A DNA stretch of 64,000 bases from Thermoleptolyngbya sichuanensis A183 (GTDB taxonomy: Bacteria > Cyanobacteriota > Cyanobacteriia > Elainellales > Elainellaceae): NCBI RefSeq assembly GCF_013177315.1, contig NZ_CP053661.1:5456001-5520000 (forward strand), given 5' to 3'. Below are positions 45,230-55,085 of this stretch, piece after piece. Within the stretch, counting starts at the first letter, position 1. Each line of letters opens with the position of its first letter. Below the pieces are notes generated by a model that searched no databases, was not told where the DNA came from, and saw only the letters and a list, made by a program, of their open reading frames with translations. Made by a program: the position numbers and the translations under genes.

Positions 45230-45928
45230 CTACACCCCTACACTCAGCGCCGCCAGCACCCCTTCAAAGAGCTTCAGCCCGTCGGTGTTGCCCAGGGCGG
45301 GGTCGGCGGCTCGTTCTGGGTGGGGCATCATGCCCAGCACATTGCCCCGGCGGTTGCAGATGCCTGCAATGTGGCCCAGAGATCCGTTGGGGTTGCTGGC
45401 TTCCGTTAGGGAACCGTCTGCCGCGCAATAGCGGAACAGAATTTGCTGATGGTCTTCCAGAGCCGCCAGCGTGTCTGCATCGGCATAGTAGCAGCCTTCG
45501 CCGTGAGCAATCGGCAGCGTAATCACCTGCTGGGGGGCATAGCGCTGGGTCCAGGGCAAATCGACCCGCTCGACGCGCAGCGAAACGCGATCGCAAATAA
45601 AGTGCAAATCCCGATTTCGCACCAGCGCCCCCGGCAGCAGCCCTGCCTCTGTCAACACCTGAAAGCCATTGCAAATGCCCAGCACCAAACCGCCCCGCTC
45701 GGCGTGCTGCACCACGGCCTGCATGGCGGGCGAAAATCGAGCGATCGCCCCACAGCGCAAATAGTCGCCATAGCTGAACCCACCGGGCACAATCACCAGA
45801 TCCAGCCCCGATAGGTCACTCTCCTCATGCCACACCATCCGCGTCGGCAGCCCCAGCAAATCGCGGGTCACCATTGCCGCGTCGCGATCGCAATTGGAGC
45901 CAGGGAAGACGATGACACCAGTTTTCAT
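45230..45928 (-). CDS. purQ: Phosphoribosylformylglycinamidine synthase subunit PurQ
   Basis: 232-residue class I glutamine amidotransferase subunit of FGAM synthase in purine synthesis. The nucleophile is the Cys in [11 protein letters not shown], and the catalytic His and Glu lie in [10 protein letters not shown]. The N-terminus [25 protein letters not shown] is family-typical. It is cytosolic and acts with PurS and PurL. purS lies 6 bp upstream on the same strand, a clear operon. Confidence 0.97.
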   Translation of the reverse strand: MKTGVIVFPGSNCDRDAAMVTRDLLGLPTRMVWHEESDLSGLDLVIVPGGFSYGDYLRCGAIARFSPAMQAVVQHAERGGLVLGICNGFQVLTEAGLLPGALVRNRDLHFICDRVSLRVERVDLPWTQRYAPQQVITLPIAHGEGCYYADADTLAALEDHQQILFRYCAADGSLTEASNPNGSLGHIAGICNRRGNVLGMMPHPERAADPALGNTDGLKLFEGVLAALSVGV

Positions 45929-45934
45929 GGGGGT

Positions 45935-46195
45935 TTAGGGGTTAGGGGTTAGCTCAAACCGATAATTCTCAATCACCGGATTGGCCAAAAGCTGGTCGCA
46001 CATCCGGTCAAGCTGGGTGCGGGCATCGCTTTCGTCGGCGGCGGTGAGGGTCAGCTCTACATACTTGCCAATGCGAACCGGACCCACATTGTCATACCCA
46101 AGGTGCTGGAGTCCCGACTGCACAGCGGTTCCAGCCGGATCGAGAACGGAGGGACGCAGGGTGACGTATACCTTAGCCTGGTAGGTCTGACTCAT
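45935..46195 (-). CDS. purS: Phosphoribosylformylglycinamidine synthase subunit PurS
   Basis: 86 residues from the ATG at 46195: MSQTYQAKVYVTLRPSVLDPAGTAVQSGLQHLGY, then VRIGKYVELTL, the PurS pattern. PurS bridges PurQ and PurL. The frame upstream to 46261 lacks similarity. It is followed by purQ with 6 bp spacing and is divergent from the Zur-like gene. Confidence 0.95.
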   Translation of the reverse strand: MSQTYQAKVYVTLRPSVLDPAGTAVQSGLQHLGYDNVGPVRIGKYVELTLTAADESDARTQLDRMCDQLLANPVIENYRFELTPNP

Positions 46196-46398
46196 GGGAG
46201 GGGGCGGATGCAATGCGGCAGAGTGGCGGGGATTCAGCCCAGAAGCGTGCCAAACCCGCACCTCATTTTATAGCGCTTATCGCGCTTTGTAGCGCTGGTG
46301 CCGCCTAGAGCGCGATCGCCCCGCAGGTTTCTCCACAAGTGGACGGGCGATCGCGATTATGATGAGACAGAACGGGACGCACGATCCGACGGAATCGC

Positions 46399-46435
46399 AA
46401 CTCGATCCTTCAACTCGATCCTTCAACTCGATCAT
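46399..46435. repeat. 13-bp tandem repeat, 3 units
   Basis: aactcgatccttc twice and a third partial unit, followed by atttacgc twice. It lies in the promoter region of the Zur-like gene. Confidence 0.8.
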
Positions 46436-46481
46436 TTACGCATTTACGCTGCCGCACTGCCCAATCCCCCCTGAAACCACC

Positions 46482-46904
46482 ATGAGAACGCGCCGCACCC
46501 GCAACCAAGAGCGAATTCTCACCCTGCTCAAGACCTTGAATCGGGCCGTTTCAGCGCAGGAAATTTTTCTGGAACTGCGAAAGGAGGGGCATAATATCGG
46601 GCTGGCGACGGTCTATCGGTCGCTGGAAGCGCTGAAGCTAGAGGGCGTGGTGCAAAGCCGCCAAATCAGCACAGGTGAAGCGCTCTACAGTTCCACGCAA
46701 GAAGATCGCCACCACCTGACCTGCCTGCGCTGCGGTAGCTCTCTCCCCATCGACGAGTGCCCGGTGCATGAGCTAGAGGAGCAGCTCAATCAGTCCTACC
46801 GGTTCAAGATTTACTACCACATGCTGGAGTTTTATGGGCTGTGTACTCAGTGCCAGGAGGCGATCGCCAGCCCAACACAGCAGGATCAGGGGGCCGTGGG
46901 ATGA
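46482..46904 (+). CDS. zur: Fur-family regulator, Zur-like
   Basis: 140 residues from the ATG at 46482. The winged helix is RTRNQERILTLLKTLNRAVSAQEIFLELRKEGHNIGLATVYRSLEALKLEGVV, then HHLTCLRCGSSLPIDECPVHELE with one CxxC pair, and a second CTQC at the end. These bind structural zinc. The sequence is closest in my memory to cyanobacterial Zur (FurB), which represses zinc uptake. No zinc transporter is next to it, and no clear Zur box was found in the upstream region, so subgroup assignment is tentative. Confidence 0.85.
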   Translation: MRTRRTRNQERILTLLKTLNRAVSAQEIFLELRKEGHNIGLATVYRSLEALKLEGVVQSRQISTGEALYSSTQEDRHHLTCLRCGSSLPIDECPVHELEEQLNQSYRFKIYYHMLEFYGLCTQCQEAIASPTQQDQGAVG

Positions 46905-46934
46905 GCGCACTCTCCGTACCCTCCGACCCACCCA

Positions 46935-47852
46935 TCACGCATTCAGCGGAATTGCAAACACCCAGTCGCGGAACTCCGGATCGCGGTTTTCGGTGATGGC
47001 GGTCAGCTTGTCCCGCAGTTGGTCGGTCACGGGGCGCTGAGGAGAATACTCGTAGTTTTCGACGCGACGAACGGGCGTGACGCGGGCCGCCGTGCCGCTG
47101 AGAAACACTTCATCAGCGATGAACAGTTCCGACTTGTCCACCGGACGCTCGATCACCTCAATCCCCAGCGACCGGGCAACGGTGATGACGCTGTCGCGGG
47201 TAATGCCTTCCAGAATGTCTTGGTCAAACCCCGGCGTGATCAGCTTGCCATTCCGCACGATGAAAATATTCATGCCCGATGCTTCGCTGACTTTGCCCTG
47301 AGAATTGAGCAAAATCGCCTCGTCGAAGCCCGACTCCACGGCCTCTGTCTTGGCTAGCGATGAGGTGATATAGGCTCCGCTAATCTTGCCACGCAGGGGC
47401 AGGCTGCGGTCTTCTTGGCGGTGCCAGGAGCTAATACGGCAGCTCACGCCTTCGGGCGAAAGGTAGTCGCCCAGTTCCAGCCCGTAGACAAAGAAATCCT
47501 TTTCAACGCTGTGGAGCCGGGGCGAAATCCCCAGATCGGACGTGTAGACAAAAGGACGGATATAGAAAGAGGTCGTGGGGCTATTCTTTTTTACAAAGTC
47601 GATGATCACCTGCTGGATTTTGTCGGGGGGCAGGTCGTAGTGCATGAAGCGGGCGCTCTGGCTAAGGCGCTGGCTGTGGCGATCCAGCCGAAACAGCAGG
47701 ATCTGCCCAGGATTCTGCGGATCGGGAAGCCCGCGCATTCCCCCAAAAGCGCCCGTTCCGTAGTGGAGTGCGTGGGTCGCAATCGAAACGTTGGCCTCGG
47801 CAAACGGAACGAACTGGTTTCGGAAATACGCGATCGGCAGAAAATTGTGCAT
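46935..47852 (-). CDS. ilvE: Branched-chain amino acid aminotransferase
   Basis: 305-residue fold-type IV PLP enzyme that makes Val, Leu and Ile from their oxo acids. The N-terminus is FLPIAYFRNQFVPFAEANVSIATHALHYGTGAFGGMRG. The PLP lysine is in LRGKISGAYITSSLAKTEAV, and GFDEAILLNSQGKVSEASGMNIFIV with GITRDSVITVARSLG binds the cofactor phosphate. The C-terminus with FLSGTAARVTPVRRVENYEY is typical. It is convergent with the Zur-like gene, with 30 bp between the stops. Confidence 0.95.
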   Translation of the reverse strand: MHNFLPIAYFRNQFVPFAEANVSIATHALHYGTGAFGGMRGLPDPQNPGQILLFRLDRHSQRLSQSARFMHYDLPPDKIQQVIIDFVKKNSPTTSFYIRPFVYTSDLGISPRLHSVEKDFFVYGLELGDYLSPEGVSCRISSWHRQEDRSLPLRGKISGAYITSSLAKTEAVESGFDEAILLNSQGKVSEASGMNIFIVRNGKLITPGFDQDILEGITRDSVITVARSLGIEVIERPVDKSELFIADEVFLSGTAARVTPVRRVENYEYSPQRPVTDQLRDKLTAITENRDPEFRDWVFAIPLNA

Positions 47853-48026
47853 GGTTAATGAAGATGGGGCGGCAATCTGAAGGATCCGCAGGATTTCATC
47901 GTAATGGATAGCCTACGCGCAAGGCGATTGTTCGATCAAGTCTTGTAACGATCAGCAAGGCTTGGAGCCACGGTTTGTAACAAACGCCGCAACAGAAACG
48001 CCGCAACAGAGGGTTCATGCGACGAG

Positions 48027-48731
48027 CTAGGTCATGAGCATTCGCTCTAGCGCATCGATGTCGGGAATTCGCAGCGTGTCGCGATCGCGGGCAATCAGTC
48101 CCTTACGCTCTAGCTTGCTCAGCACGCGCGTCACGGTTTCTCTTGCCAGTCCGCTGAGGCTGCTTAGCTCTCGGTGCGGCAAGTTGGGAATTTCGATGCC
48201 GCCCTCGGCCTTTTTGCCCTGACCATCTGCCAAAAACAGGATGATATCCGCGACCCGCGACTGGCTATCTGACTCGCGCAGCCGCAGTCGTCGGTTTACC
48301 TGCCGCAGCCGCCGGGCCATCAGTTGCGCCAGCCGAATGCCCGCTTCTGGCTCCGTCTTCAGCAGCTTCACAAAGTCTTGGGCGGGCATGTTGCCGATCA
48401 CCGTGGGCACAAGCGTCAGCACGTCCGTCGAGCGGGGGACTTCATCCAGTGGAGCCATTTCGCCAAACAGCTCACCCTTGCCCAAAATATTCAGCGTCAC
48501 CTCTTTGCCGTCGAGGTTGTAGGTGCGAATCTTGACCCAGCCTTCCAGAATGAAATAGACCGAACTGCCCCAGTCGTTTTCGAGGAGCAGAACCTGTCCG
48601 GGTGGATGGCTGCGCGTGACAACGTGAACCGTGGCGTTTTCCACGGCTTCTTCGGGTAATCCTTCAAAAAACGGGGCACTGCGAATCAGCGCGGCATCGC
48701 GAGATTCGCGGGGGCCAAGTCGATCGGGCAT
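48027..48731 (-). CDS. Crp/Fnr-family transcriptional regulator
   Basis: 234 residues. The N-terminal cyclic-nucleotide-binding fold includes YFILEGWVKIRTYNLDGKEVTLNILGKGELFGEMAPLDEVPRSTDVLTL, where GEM-x(6)-RST resembles a nucleotide pocket. After a long dimer helix the HTH is LSSLSGLARETVTRVLSKLERKGLI. There is no Fnr-type Cys cluster. Similarity to NtcA is not strong, so it is not called NtcA; a cAMP-responsive SyCRP-type role is possible. It is divergent from the gene at 49116. Confidence 0.9.
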   Translation of the reverse strand: MPDRLGPRESRDAALIRSAPFFEGLPEEAVENATVHVVTRSHPPGQVLLLENDWGSSVYFILEGWVKIRTYNLDGKEVTLNILGKGELFGEMAPLDEVPRSTDVLTLVPTVIGNMPAQDFVKLLKTEPEAGIRLAQLMARRLRQVNRRLRLRESDSQSRVADIILFLADGQGKKAEGGIEIPNLPHRELSSLSGLARETVTRVLSKLERKGLIARDRDTLRIPDIDALERMLMT

Positions 48732-49115
48732 GGAGGCCTTGCTAAATGCTTGAAATCAAAAGCTTTGTCGCTTTTATGGGCACAGGTAACGATCTATTAA
48801 ATCATAGTCTGCCAAAGGCGGATTGAGCGTCTGTTTTCAACCGTTGCCAGAACCTTGGGAGCGCGATGGACGCGGCTCTGAGGGTGGGGCAGGAAATATT
48901 TTCGCTTAAGCCGCAACACAAGCTACAGAAAAGCCTGCAACATTGAGAAACAAAGGCTGGTTGGTATCTGACCTTAGGCTATGATGGGCGCAGTTTATAG
49001 CAATGGTTTTGCGTCATCGTTTTCGGTAATTTTTTAGCAGCAATTTTTTATTGAGGGGCGATCGCCTATCCAGATTCACCTGATAGATTCACCTGAAACC
49101 AGTAGGAGAAAGTTC
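48732..49115. other. Divergent intergenic region
   Basis: About 380 bp between the Crp-type regulator and a membrane protein gene. A HIP1-like site lies near 49059, followed by a doubled attcacctga (about 49073-49096) ending just before TAGGAG, the ribosome-binding site of the next gene. No operator is recognised. Confidence 0.4.
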
Positions 49116-49799
49116 ATGTTTACAAACGGCGCGCGCAGCGTTCCAGATGTTGTTCAAACGGGCTATTCGGTTGACATTGGCAAGTACCTGGGCGAAGGCT
49201 GGGAACTGTTTAAGAAAAACGCAGGCGGCTTTTTCGGGTTTACGCTGATTATGTTATTGGTTTCGATAATTCCGCAAGTCTTGCCGGAGCGTATCAAGCC
49301 TTTGGGCAGCATTGCCAGCAGCGTGTTGTCTGGGCCACTGGGTGCGGGTTTCTACATCGTGGCTTTCAAGCTGATGAAGCAGAGAGCCACCACCTTTAGC
49401 GATTTCTTCCGGGGGTTTAACCATTTTCTGCCACTATTTCTGGCTAGCCTGGTAACGGGTATTTTGACATTAATTGGCTTTGCCTTGTTCGTGCTTCCAG
49501 GCATCTACTTGGCGGTCGCCTGGATGTTTACGACCCCGTTCATTGTCGATCGTAAGTTTGATTTTTGGGATGCGATGGAGTCGAGTCGCAAAGTGATTTC
49601 CAGAAACTGGTTTTCCTGGTTCATTTTCCTGATTGTGCTGGCTTTGCTGAACTTTGTTGGATTTCTGCTATTTGGGGTGGGTGCTTTGGTGACGATTCCC
49701 CTGTCGGCCTGTGCGGTGGCGATCGCCTATCAGGAGGTCATGGGGCTTTCCAACTCGGGTATCGCTGACGAAGGAGCAGGCATCACCGATAGTTTCTAG
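49116..49799 (+). CDS. Hypothetical integral membrane protein
   Basis: 227 residues with about five membrane helices. The N-terminus GYSVDIGKYLGEGWELFKKNAGGFFGFTLIMLLV, the middle FSDFFRGFNHFLPLFLASLVTGILTLIGFALFVLPGIYLAVAWMFTTPFIVDRKFDFWDAMESSRKVI and the overall layout resemble DUF975 and the membrane domain of glycerophosphodiester phosphodiesterases. No catalytic residues are evident. TAGGAG stands 7 bp before the ATG. Function unknown. Confidence 0.82.
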   Translation: MFTNGARSVPDVVQTGYSVDIGKYLGEGWELFKKNAGGFFGFTLIMLLVSIIPQVLPERIKPLGSIASSVLSGPLGAGFYIVAFKLMKQRATTFSDFFRGFNHFLPLFLASLVTGILTLIGFALFVLPGIYLAVAWMFTTPFIVDRKFDFWDAMESSRKVISRNWFSWFIFLIVLALLNFVGFLLFGVGALVTIPLSACAVAIAYQEVMGLSNSGIADEGAGITDSF

Positions 49800-49800
49800 G

Positions 49801-49842
49801 ATTCGGCTTTCAGAATTCGGCTTTCAGGATTCGGCTTCTGGG
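49801..49842. repeat. 14-bp tandem repeat, 3 units
   Basis: attcggctttcaga, attcggctttcagg and attcggcttctggg begin immediately after the stop codon of the preceding gene. Confidence 0.85.
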
Positions 49843-49965
49843 ATTCCGCTGGCGATTTCTGACATCCAGTTGGCGATCGCAGGTTTTAGGATAGAGAAAG
49901 CGGTTTCACGCCGCTGCTCTTTTGCCGCTGCTGTTCTTCCGTTACCTCTGTACTGAAACTCTGCC

Positions 49966-50148
49966 GTGAAGTCTTCTAAACTGGCGCTGATGGTGGCTCT
50001 AGTTCCCCTAGCGGCCGTCTATTTTGGCTCTCTTTCCACGCTAGACAGCGCTTTTGTTGCCAAGAGCCTGCTGGTTGTCCTGCCGGTTCAGGCGGGGGCT
50101 TGCGCGTATCTGGCCTATCGCTATTGGAGCGGACGGCTCCTGCGGTAG
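49966..50148 (+). CDS. Hypothetical small two-helix membrane protein
   Basis: 60 residues from a GTG start (MKSSKLALMVALVPLAAVYFGSLSTLDSAFVAKSLLVVLPVQAGACAYLAYRYWSG). Two hydrophobic helices and a basic end fit a small membrane protein. No ribosome-binding site is obvious, and the family is not recognised, so this call rests on the hydrophobic pattern and codon use alone. Confidence 0.5.
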   Translation: MKSSKLALMVALVPLAAVYFGSLSTLDSAFVAKSLLVVLPVQAGACAYLAYRYWSGRLLR

Positions 50149-50166
50149 GTGCTGAGCAGCGAGGTT

Positions 50167-50230
50167 TGAAGAGGGAAGAGGGAAAAGGGAAGAACGAAGA
50201 GGGAAGAACGAAAAGAGAAAAGGGAAGAAT
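50167..50230. repeat. Purine-rich tandem repeat
   Basis: Repeats built on gagggaagaacgaa and ggaaaaggg occupy the gap upstream of the copper ATPase. One strand is almost pure purine. Confidence 0.75.
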
Positions 50231-50369
50231 TGTGAGCTTTTGAGGCCTCTGGTGGATAAGGCGACTGGGTGTGTCCTGATTTTGCAAATTTTCCCTTATC
50301 CTCAGTCCTTCCAAGCCGCCCTTTGTAAGTTTGTAGAGTGAGTATCCTTAGCGCCTGTAAAATTTGCCG

Positions 50370-52811
50370 ATGCAACTGATTCCCAAACCGCAAGCCCTCG
50401 CTGTGCCATCTTCTGAGTGCCAAACCCTGACGCTGGATGTAGGCGGCATGAAGTGTGCGGGCTGTGTGAAGGCCGTGGAGACGGAACTGTTGCAGCAGCC
50501 GGGTGTGGTGGCGGCGACGGTGAACTTGGTGACGGAGATGGCGCTGGTGGAGGCAGAACCGGGCGTGGAGGGAGCAGCGCTGGCGATCGCCCTTACGGAG
50601 GCTGGGTTCCCTTCCCAACTGCGCGGTGATTCGGCGGCGAATGGGGCGACAGAAACGCCCGCCGAACGCCAGCAGCACAAGACGCGAGAACGGATGGGGC
50701 AACTGGCGATCGCCTGTACGCTGCTGGCTCTCTCGTTTTTGGGCCACCTCAGCGCCTTTGGACTGACGCTGCAAGGGTTGAGCAACATTTGGTTTCATGC
50801 AGGGCTGGCAACGCTGGCGCTGCTGTTTCCCGGCCGCAGCATGGTGATCGACGGCTGGCGTGGGCTGCGGCGCGGCGCACCCAACATGAATACGCTGGTC
50901 AGCCTGGGCACGCTGACGGCCTACAGCGTTAGCCTGGTGGCGCTGCTGGTTCCGGCGCTGGGCTGGGAGTGCTTTTTTGATGAACCCGTGATGCTAGTGG
51001 GCTTTATCTTGCTAGGGCGCACGCTAGAACAGCAGGCCCGCAGCAAGGCGACCGCATCCCTGCAATCCCTGGCGGCGATGCAGCCTAGCACGTCTCGCCG
51101 GATTCCTGCTGCGACGGCCACGCTGACGGGCGAGGAGTCGGTGACGCTGGCAACGGAGCAGGTGCGGGTGGGAGACTGGCTGCTGGTGCTGCCGGGGGAA
51201 AAAATTCCGGTGGATGGTGAGGTGACGGTCGGCCAGACGACGGTCGATGAGTCGATGCTGACGGGCGAATCGAGTCCCGTGCTGAAGCAGACGGGCGATC
51301 GGGTGGCAGCGGGCACGGTGAACCAGACCGGGGCGATCGCCCTCCGCACCACGCGCACCGGAAAAGACACGACCCTGGCGCAAATCATCGCCTTGGTAGA
51401 AGCGGCCCAAACCCGCAAAGCGCCGATTCAGCGGCTGGCGGATAGTGTGGCAGGCTACTTTACCTATGGCGTGCTGACGCTGGCGCTGCTGACGTTTCTG
51501 TTCTGGTATTTTGTGGGGCTACCCCTCTGGCACGACCCCATTGCCGCGCTGGGTATTCATGAAATTGGGCTGGGCACGGCCCACACCGCCCACCTCGCCC
51601 ACACGGGGATGACTGGCGACTCGGCCATGATGCACGCCGCCATGCCGTCGCCGCTGTTGCTGAGCCTGAAGCTGGCGATCGCCGTTTTGGTAATTGCCTG
51701 TCCCTGTGCATTGGGCCTGGCCACGCCGACCGCCATTCTGGTTGGCTCTAGCCTGGGGGCAGAGCGGGGCCTGCTGATTCGCGGTGGCGATGTGCTGGAA
51801 AAGGCGCAGGCTTTGGACACCCTCGTTTTCGACAAGACGGGCACGCTGACCCAGGGCCGCCCGGTGGTGACGGACTGCGTACCGTTGGCGGCGGGCTGGA
51901 CGGCAGCGCGGCTGCTGCAACTGGCGGCAACGGTTGAAGCCGGAACCACTCACCCGCTTGCTGCGGCGATTCGCCAAGCCGCGCATCAGCAGGCGTTGTC
52001 CCTGTTGCCCGCTGCCGAATTCCAGACGCAGCCCGGACTGGGCGTATCTGCACGGGTGGAGGGCGCACGAGTCTACCTGGGCACAGCAAACTGGCTGCGG
52101 CAGAATGACGTTTCGCTAGAAGAGGCGGTTTGCGAGCAGGCGCAGGCGATACTGCTCCGCAACACTAGCGCAAACGCCACGACGGGCAAAACCGTTGTCT
52201 ACGTTGGCGTAGAGCAACAGTGCGTGGGCTTCATGGCGATGCAAGATCCGCTGCGGCCCGATGCCCTTCGTGCAGTGCAGCAACTTCGAGACGCTGGGCT
52301 GAGGCTGCGCCTCTTGACGGGTGACCAGCCTGCAGCCGCTAGAGCGATCGCCCAGATGTTGGGCTTTGCGCCCGAAGACGTGCAGGCGGGCCTGTTGCCC
52401 CAAGAAAAAGTAGCGGTGATCGCCCAGCTTCAGGCCCAGGGACGGCGGGTGGGCATGGTGGGTGACGGCATCAACGACGCGCCCGCGCTGGCCCAGGCAG
52501 ATGTCAGCATTTCCCTGCACTCTGGCACGGATGCCGCAATCGAGGCCTCGGAGATTGTGCTGATGGGCGATCGCCTGACGGACATCAGCGCCGCCTTGCG
52601 CCTTAGCCGCGCCACCTTCAACAAGATTCGCCAAAACCTGTTCTGGGCCTTTGCCTATAACCTGTTGGGTATTCCCGTGGCGGCGGGCGTGCTGCTGCCC
52701 ACGCTGGGTCTGATTCTCAGTCCGTCGGCGGCGGGCGGGCTGATGGCGCTCAGTTCCATCAGCGTGATTACAAACTCGCTGCTGCTGCGGTTCTTGAAAA
52801 AAGATCTATGA
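50370..52811 (+). CDS. Copper-transporting P1B-type ATPase
   Basis: 813 residues. An N-terminal HMA domain carries [13 protein letters not shown]. Membrane helices lead to the phosphatase motif LTGESSPV, the CPC metal site in [14 protein letters not shown], the phosphorylated Asp in [11 protein letters not shown], the HP motif in TTHPLAAAI, and the hinge [16 protein letters not shown]. Cyanobacteria have CtaA at the plasma membrane and PacS at thylakoids; which this is cannot be fixed. A loop of about 40 residues between helices before the CPC site has six His and four Met (around 51525-51650). The last 44 bp overlap the convergent RNase III-like gene. Confidence 0.94.
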   Translation: MQLIPKPQALAVPSSECQTLTLDVGGMKCAGCVKAVETELLQQPGVVAATVNLVTEMALVEAEPGVEGAALAIALTEAGFPSQLRGDSAANGATETPAERQQHKTRERMGQLAIACTLLALSFLGHLSAFGLTLQGLSNIWFHAGLATLALLFPGRSMVIDGWRGLRRGAPNMNTLVSLGTLTAYSVSLVALLVPALGWECFFDEPVMLVGFILLGRTLEQQARSKATASLQSLAAMQPSTSRRIPAATATLTGEESVTLATEQVRVGDWLLVLPGEKIPVDGEVTVGQTTVDESMLTGESSPVLKQTGDRVAAGTVNQTGAIALRTTRTGKDTTLAQIIALVEAAQTRKAPIQRLADSVAGYFTYGVLTLALLTFLFWYFVGLPLWHDPIAALGIHEIGLGTAHTAHLAHTGMTGDSAMMHAAMPSPLLLSLKLAIAVLVIACPCALGLATPTAILVGSSLGAERGLLIRGGDVLEKAQALDTLVFDKTGTLTQGRPVVTDCVPLAAGWTAARLLQLAATVEAGTTHPLAAAIRQAAHQQALSLLPAAEFQTQPGLGVSARVEGARVYLGTANWLRQNDVSLEEAVCEQAQAILLRNTSANATTGKTVVYVGVEQQCVGFMAMQDPLRPDALRAVQQLRDAGLRLRLLTGDQPAAARAIAQMLGFAPEDVQAGLLPQEKVAVIAQLQAQGRRVGMVGDGINDAPALAQADVSISLHSGTDAAIEASEIVLMGDRLTDISAALRLSRATFNKIRQNLFWAFAYNLLGIPVAAGVLLPTLGLILSPSAAGGLMALSSISVITNSLLLRFLKKDL

Positions 52812-53244
52812 CTAGTTCTTTTGTTTTTTCGTAACTGTTGCTGTCTAGATAAATTGCCGCAACTAGTGCCTCGAAGGTTTCGCCTAAGACCGAAGACTGA
52901 TTCCCAATCCCCTGCTTTTTTTCGCCTTTTCCGAGACGAATAAATTGCTGAATCTTCATCGCTTCGAGAACCTTTCCTAAATTCTCCCGGCTTTCCAGCC
53001 TGCTCTTTTCAGTTGTGACGGCTTCGCGGCTCTTGCAGCCCTGCTGAATCAGCATCTCAACCAAGATCGCCTTGAGAATTGCGTCACCGAGGATTCGATC
53101 AAGCTCCTGATCTTGGCAGGCTACACCCTGCTGGATTTGCTCTTGAGCAAAGGCTTTGCGAGTTAGCGCTCGAATCAGGAATTCCTTTGTTTCAAAGGTG
53201 TAGTATAACTGTTGCTCAATCGCCGCAATATCTTCGAGTTTCAT
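52768..53244 (-). CDS. RNase III-domain protein without dsRNA-binding domain, altered active site
   Basis: 158 residues matching the RNase III catalytic domain only: [20 protein letters not shown], then [54 protein letters not shown] and [17 protein letters not shown]54 and E125 match conserved metal ligands, and E122 replaces an Asp. The position of the conserved Glu in the LEFLGD signature is Arg (R50), so activity may be lost or changed. It is not Mini-III by motif. The DNA is AT-richer than its neighbours. Its 3' end overlaps the copper ATPase gene by 44 bp. Confidence 0.82.
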   Translation of the reverse strand: MKLEDIAAIEQQLYYTFETKEFLIRALTRKAFAQEQIQQGVACQDQELDRILGDAILKAILVEMLIQQGCKSREAVTTEKSRLESRENLGKVLEAMKIQQFIRLGKGEKKQGIGNQSSVLGETFEALVAAIYLDSNSYEKTKELVIDLFSRTAAAASL

Positions 53245-53370
53245 CCTTAGAGGTCAATCACAGAGTCTCTACAACTTGTGACTACACTGTTGAACACGTC
53301 GGTTACAGTCCTTTAGCCGGATGATTGATTTTCTCTCCGAGGAAAAAGCGACAAATAAGACGTTAGGGCG

Positions 53371-54465
53371 TTATTCCCGAACCAGAACTGGTGTTCCCAA
53401 GGCGACTGAATCGTAGAGCGCTTCGATATCGGCATTTCGCATCCGCAGACAGCCGTGAGACACTGCCTGCCCCACCGAGTCATCGCGGTTGGTGCCGTGA
53501 AAACCGATCGAGTGAACTCCGTCTGTCCAGAAGCTAATCCACCGCGTCCCCAGTGGGTTGCGCAGGTCGTTGCCAATGAGCTCCTTGGTGATGGGATGCT
53601 CCCACAGGGGATAGGTCTGGCGATCGATGACGCGAAATGTGCCCTGCGGCGTTTCCCAGCCGTCTTGTCCAATAGCAACGGGGTAGCTGGCCTTGATCTG
53701 ATCGCCGTGGTAAAAGTACACCTGGCGATCGCTCAGATCCACCACGAGCCGGGGCGTGTGCAGCGGGAGCGTCGTCAGCACCTTGTGAGCAGACTGCACC
53801 GGGATAAATCCAGAGGCTTGCAGAGGGGGAGAATCCGCCGCTGGACGGGACTGGACACGAGGAGCAGCCTGCGAAGGAGTGGGCGGCAGGATGCCCGTGG
53901 CGAGGGCGGCGATTCGCGAAGCAATCTCTGCGGAAATCGCTCGTTCAGGAGCAGATCGGTTCGAATTCCTGGATGACGCTGAAACCGCCTGCTCCTGGGC
54001 TAGAGATCCGGAACGAGACGCAGAACCCACCCGCACCAAAGCTGGCGATTGGGATGCCGCAGACAAAGGAGAGGGTGCAGGGCGAGACGAGGGAGACGGC
54101 GGCGTTGGCGAAGGAACTGCTGCGGGAGCAGGCTGGGGTGAAGGGGTTGAGCCTGTCTGGGAAGCAGGTGGCATTGCTGCCTGGGGAGCAACGGGCACAA
54201 TCGGCGCGATCGCCCCTGGCTGCCACCCACCGGGACGACTCGGCAGGTCGCCCGAAGGAGAGACGGGCGGCAAGGGAGAAACCGTTGCAGACGGCTGCGG
54301 GGCAGATGAGCGATGGGCAGCGCGGGGAGAGCGGCTGCGCGACGGCTGATAGGTCAACACCAGCAGCCCCGCCGCCGCAAAGCACAGCATCATGAAACTG
54401 CGGGCGATCGCCCACTGTCCCTCTGTGCCCACTGTTCCCAGCGATTCGCGTCTCGCCCTCACCAC
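53371..54465 (-). CDS. L,D-transpeptidase (YkuD family)
   Basis: 364 residues from a GTG start; an ATG at 54390 (MMLCFAAAGLLVLTYQ) is an alternative. One membrane helix near the N-terminus anchors it, followed by about 190 residues rich in Pro, Ser and Ala that span the periplasm or wall. The C-terminal catalytic domain (LVVDLSDRQVYFYHGDQIKASYPVAIGQDGWETPQGTFRV) ends with IGFHGTNRDD and SHGCLRMRN, the nucleophile being the Cys at about 339. Such enzymes make 3-3 peptidoglycan cross-links or attach proteins to the wall. Confidence 0.94.
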   Translation of the reverse strand: MVRARRESLGTVGTEGQWAIARSFMMLCFAAAGLLVLTYQPSRSRSPRAAHRSSAPQPSATVSPLPPVSPSGDLPSRPGGWQPGAIAPIVPVAPQAAMPPASQTGSTPSPQPAPAAVPSPTPPSPSSRPAPSPLSAASQSPALVRVGSASRSGSLAQEQAVSASSRNSNRSAPERAISAEIASRIAALATGILPPTPSQAAPRVQSRPAADSPPLQASGFIPVQSAHKVLTTLPLHTPRLVVDLSDRQVYFYHGDQIKASYPVAIGQDGWETPQGTFRVIDRQTYPLWEHPITKELIGNDLRNPLGTRWISFWTDGVHSIGFHGTNRDDSVGQAVSHGCLRMRNADIEALYDSVALGTPVLVRE

Positions 54466-54634
54466 CGCTATTCGTTCAAATCGTTATTCGTTCAAGGATT
54501 CGTTTAAATCGTTCAAACCCGTCAATCGTTCAAACTCGCCCAAGCGCCCTTCTATCTTAGTCCGCCTCGCCAGCCAAAATCCTGCCAAGTTCGTCACAAC
54601 CTGGCAGGATTTCAACCCAGAGACCGCCTATCGA

Positions 54635-55063
54635 TTAACCCTGGCGGCGACGCATCGACCGAGCCGGCCGCCGTCTGGGGCGCTGCCTGTTCCGACCGGT
54701 CGCCAGACCTGTCATGCTGACCAGTCCCATCAGCACGCCGGGCAGCGTGGCTCTTGGACTGACGTGAGCCCTGGCAGCCGTCGGGCGCAAGTCATTCGCC
54801 TCAAGGCGCTGGCTGGGGCTATATCCCGGCACGAGGCTCAGCAGGGCCGAGACACCCGTGGCAATCAGCAGGGCGATCGCCCCCGTCTCGTCCGTCGGCT
54901 TGGCAAACTCATTCTTCATGCCAAAGGAGGCGTAGAGAAAATAGAGCGAAATCAATGCGCTCAGCAAAATGAGAAACGTGATCACGCCGGGACTATTGGC
55001 AAAGGTGTAGATTGGGCCCTTTGCGGCGGAAAACTCTTCAAATGTAGAAAACGGGCTGCTCAT
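54635..55063 (-). CDS. Hypothetical membrane protein downstream of amt
   Basis: 142 residues from the ATG at 55063, preceded by AGGAGAT. Two membrane helices (VITFLILLSALISLYFLYASFG and GAIALLIATGVSALLSLVPGY) are followed by an Arg-rich tail (GRNRQRPRRRPARSMRRRQG). It is 22 bp after the ammonium transporter gene on the same strand, so an operon is likely. The family is not recognised; a role with the transporter is only positional inference. Confidence 0.72.
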   Translation of the reverse strand: MSSPFSTFEEFSAAKGPIYTFANSPGVITFLILLSALISLYFLYASFGMKNEFAKPTDETGAIALLIATGVSALLSLVPGYSPSQRLEANDLRPTAARAHVSPRATLPGVLMGLVSMTGLATGRNRQRPRRRPARSMRRRQG

Positions 55064-55085
55064 GGGGTGTATCTCCTGTCTAAAC

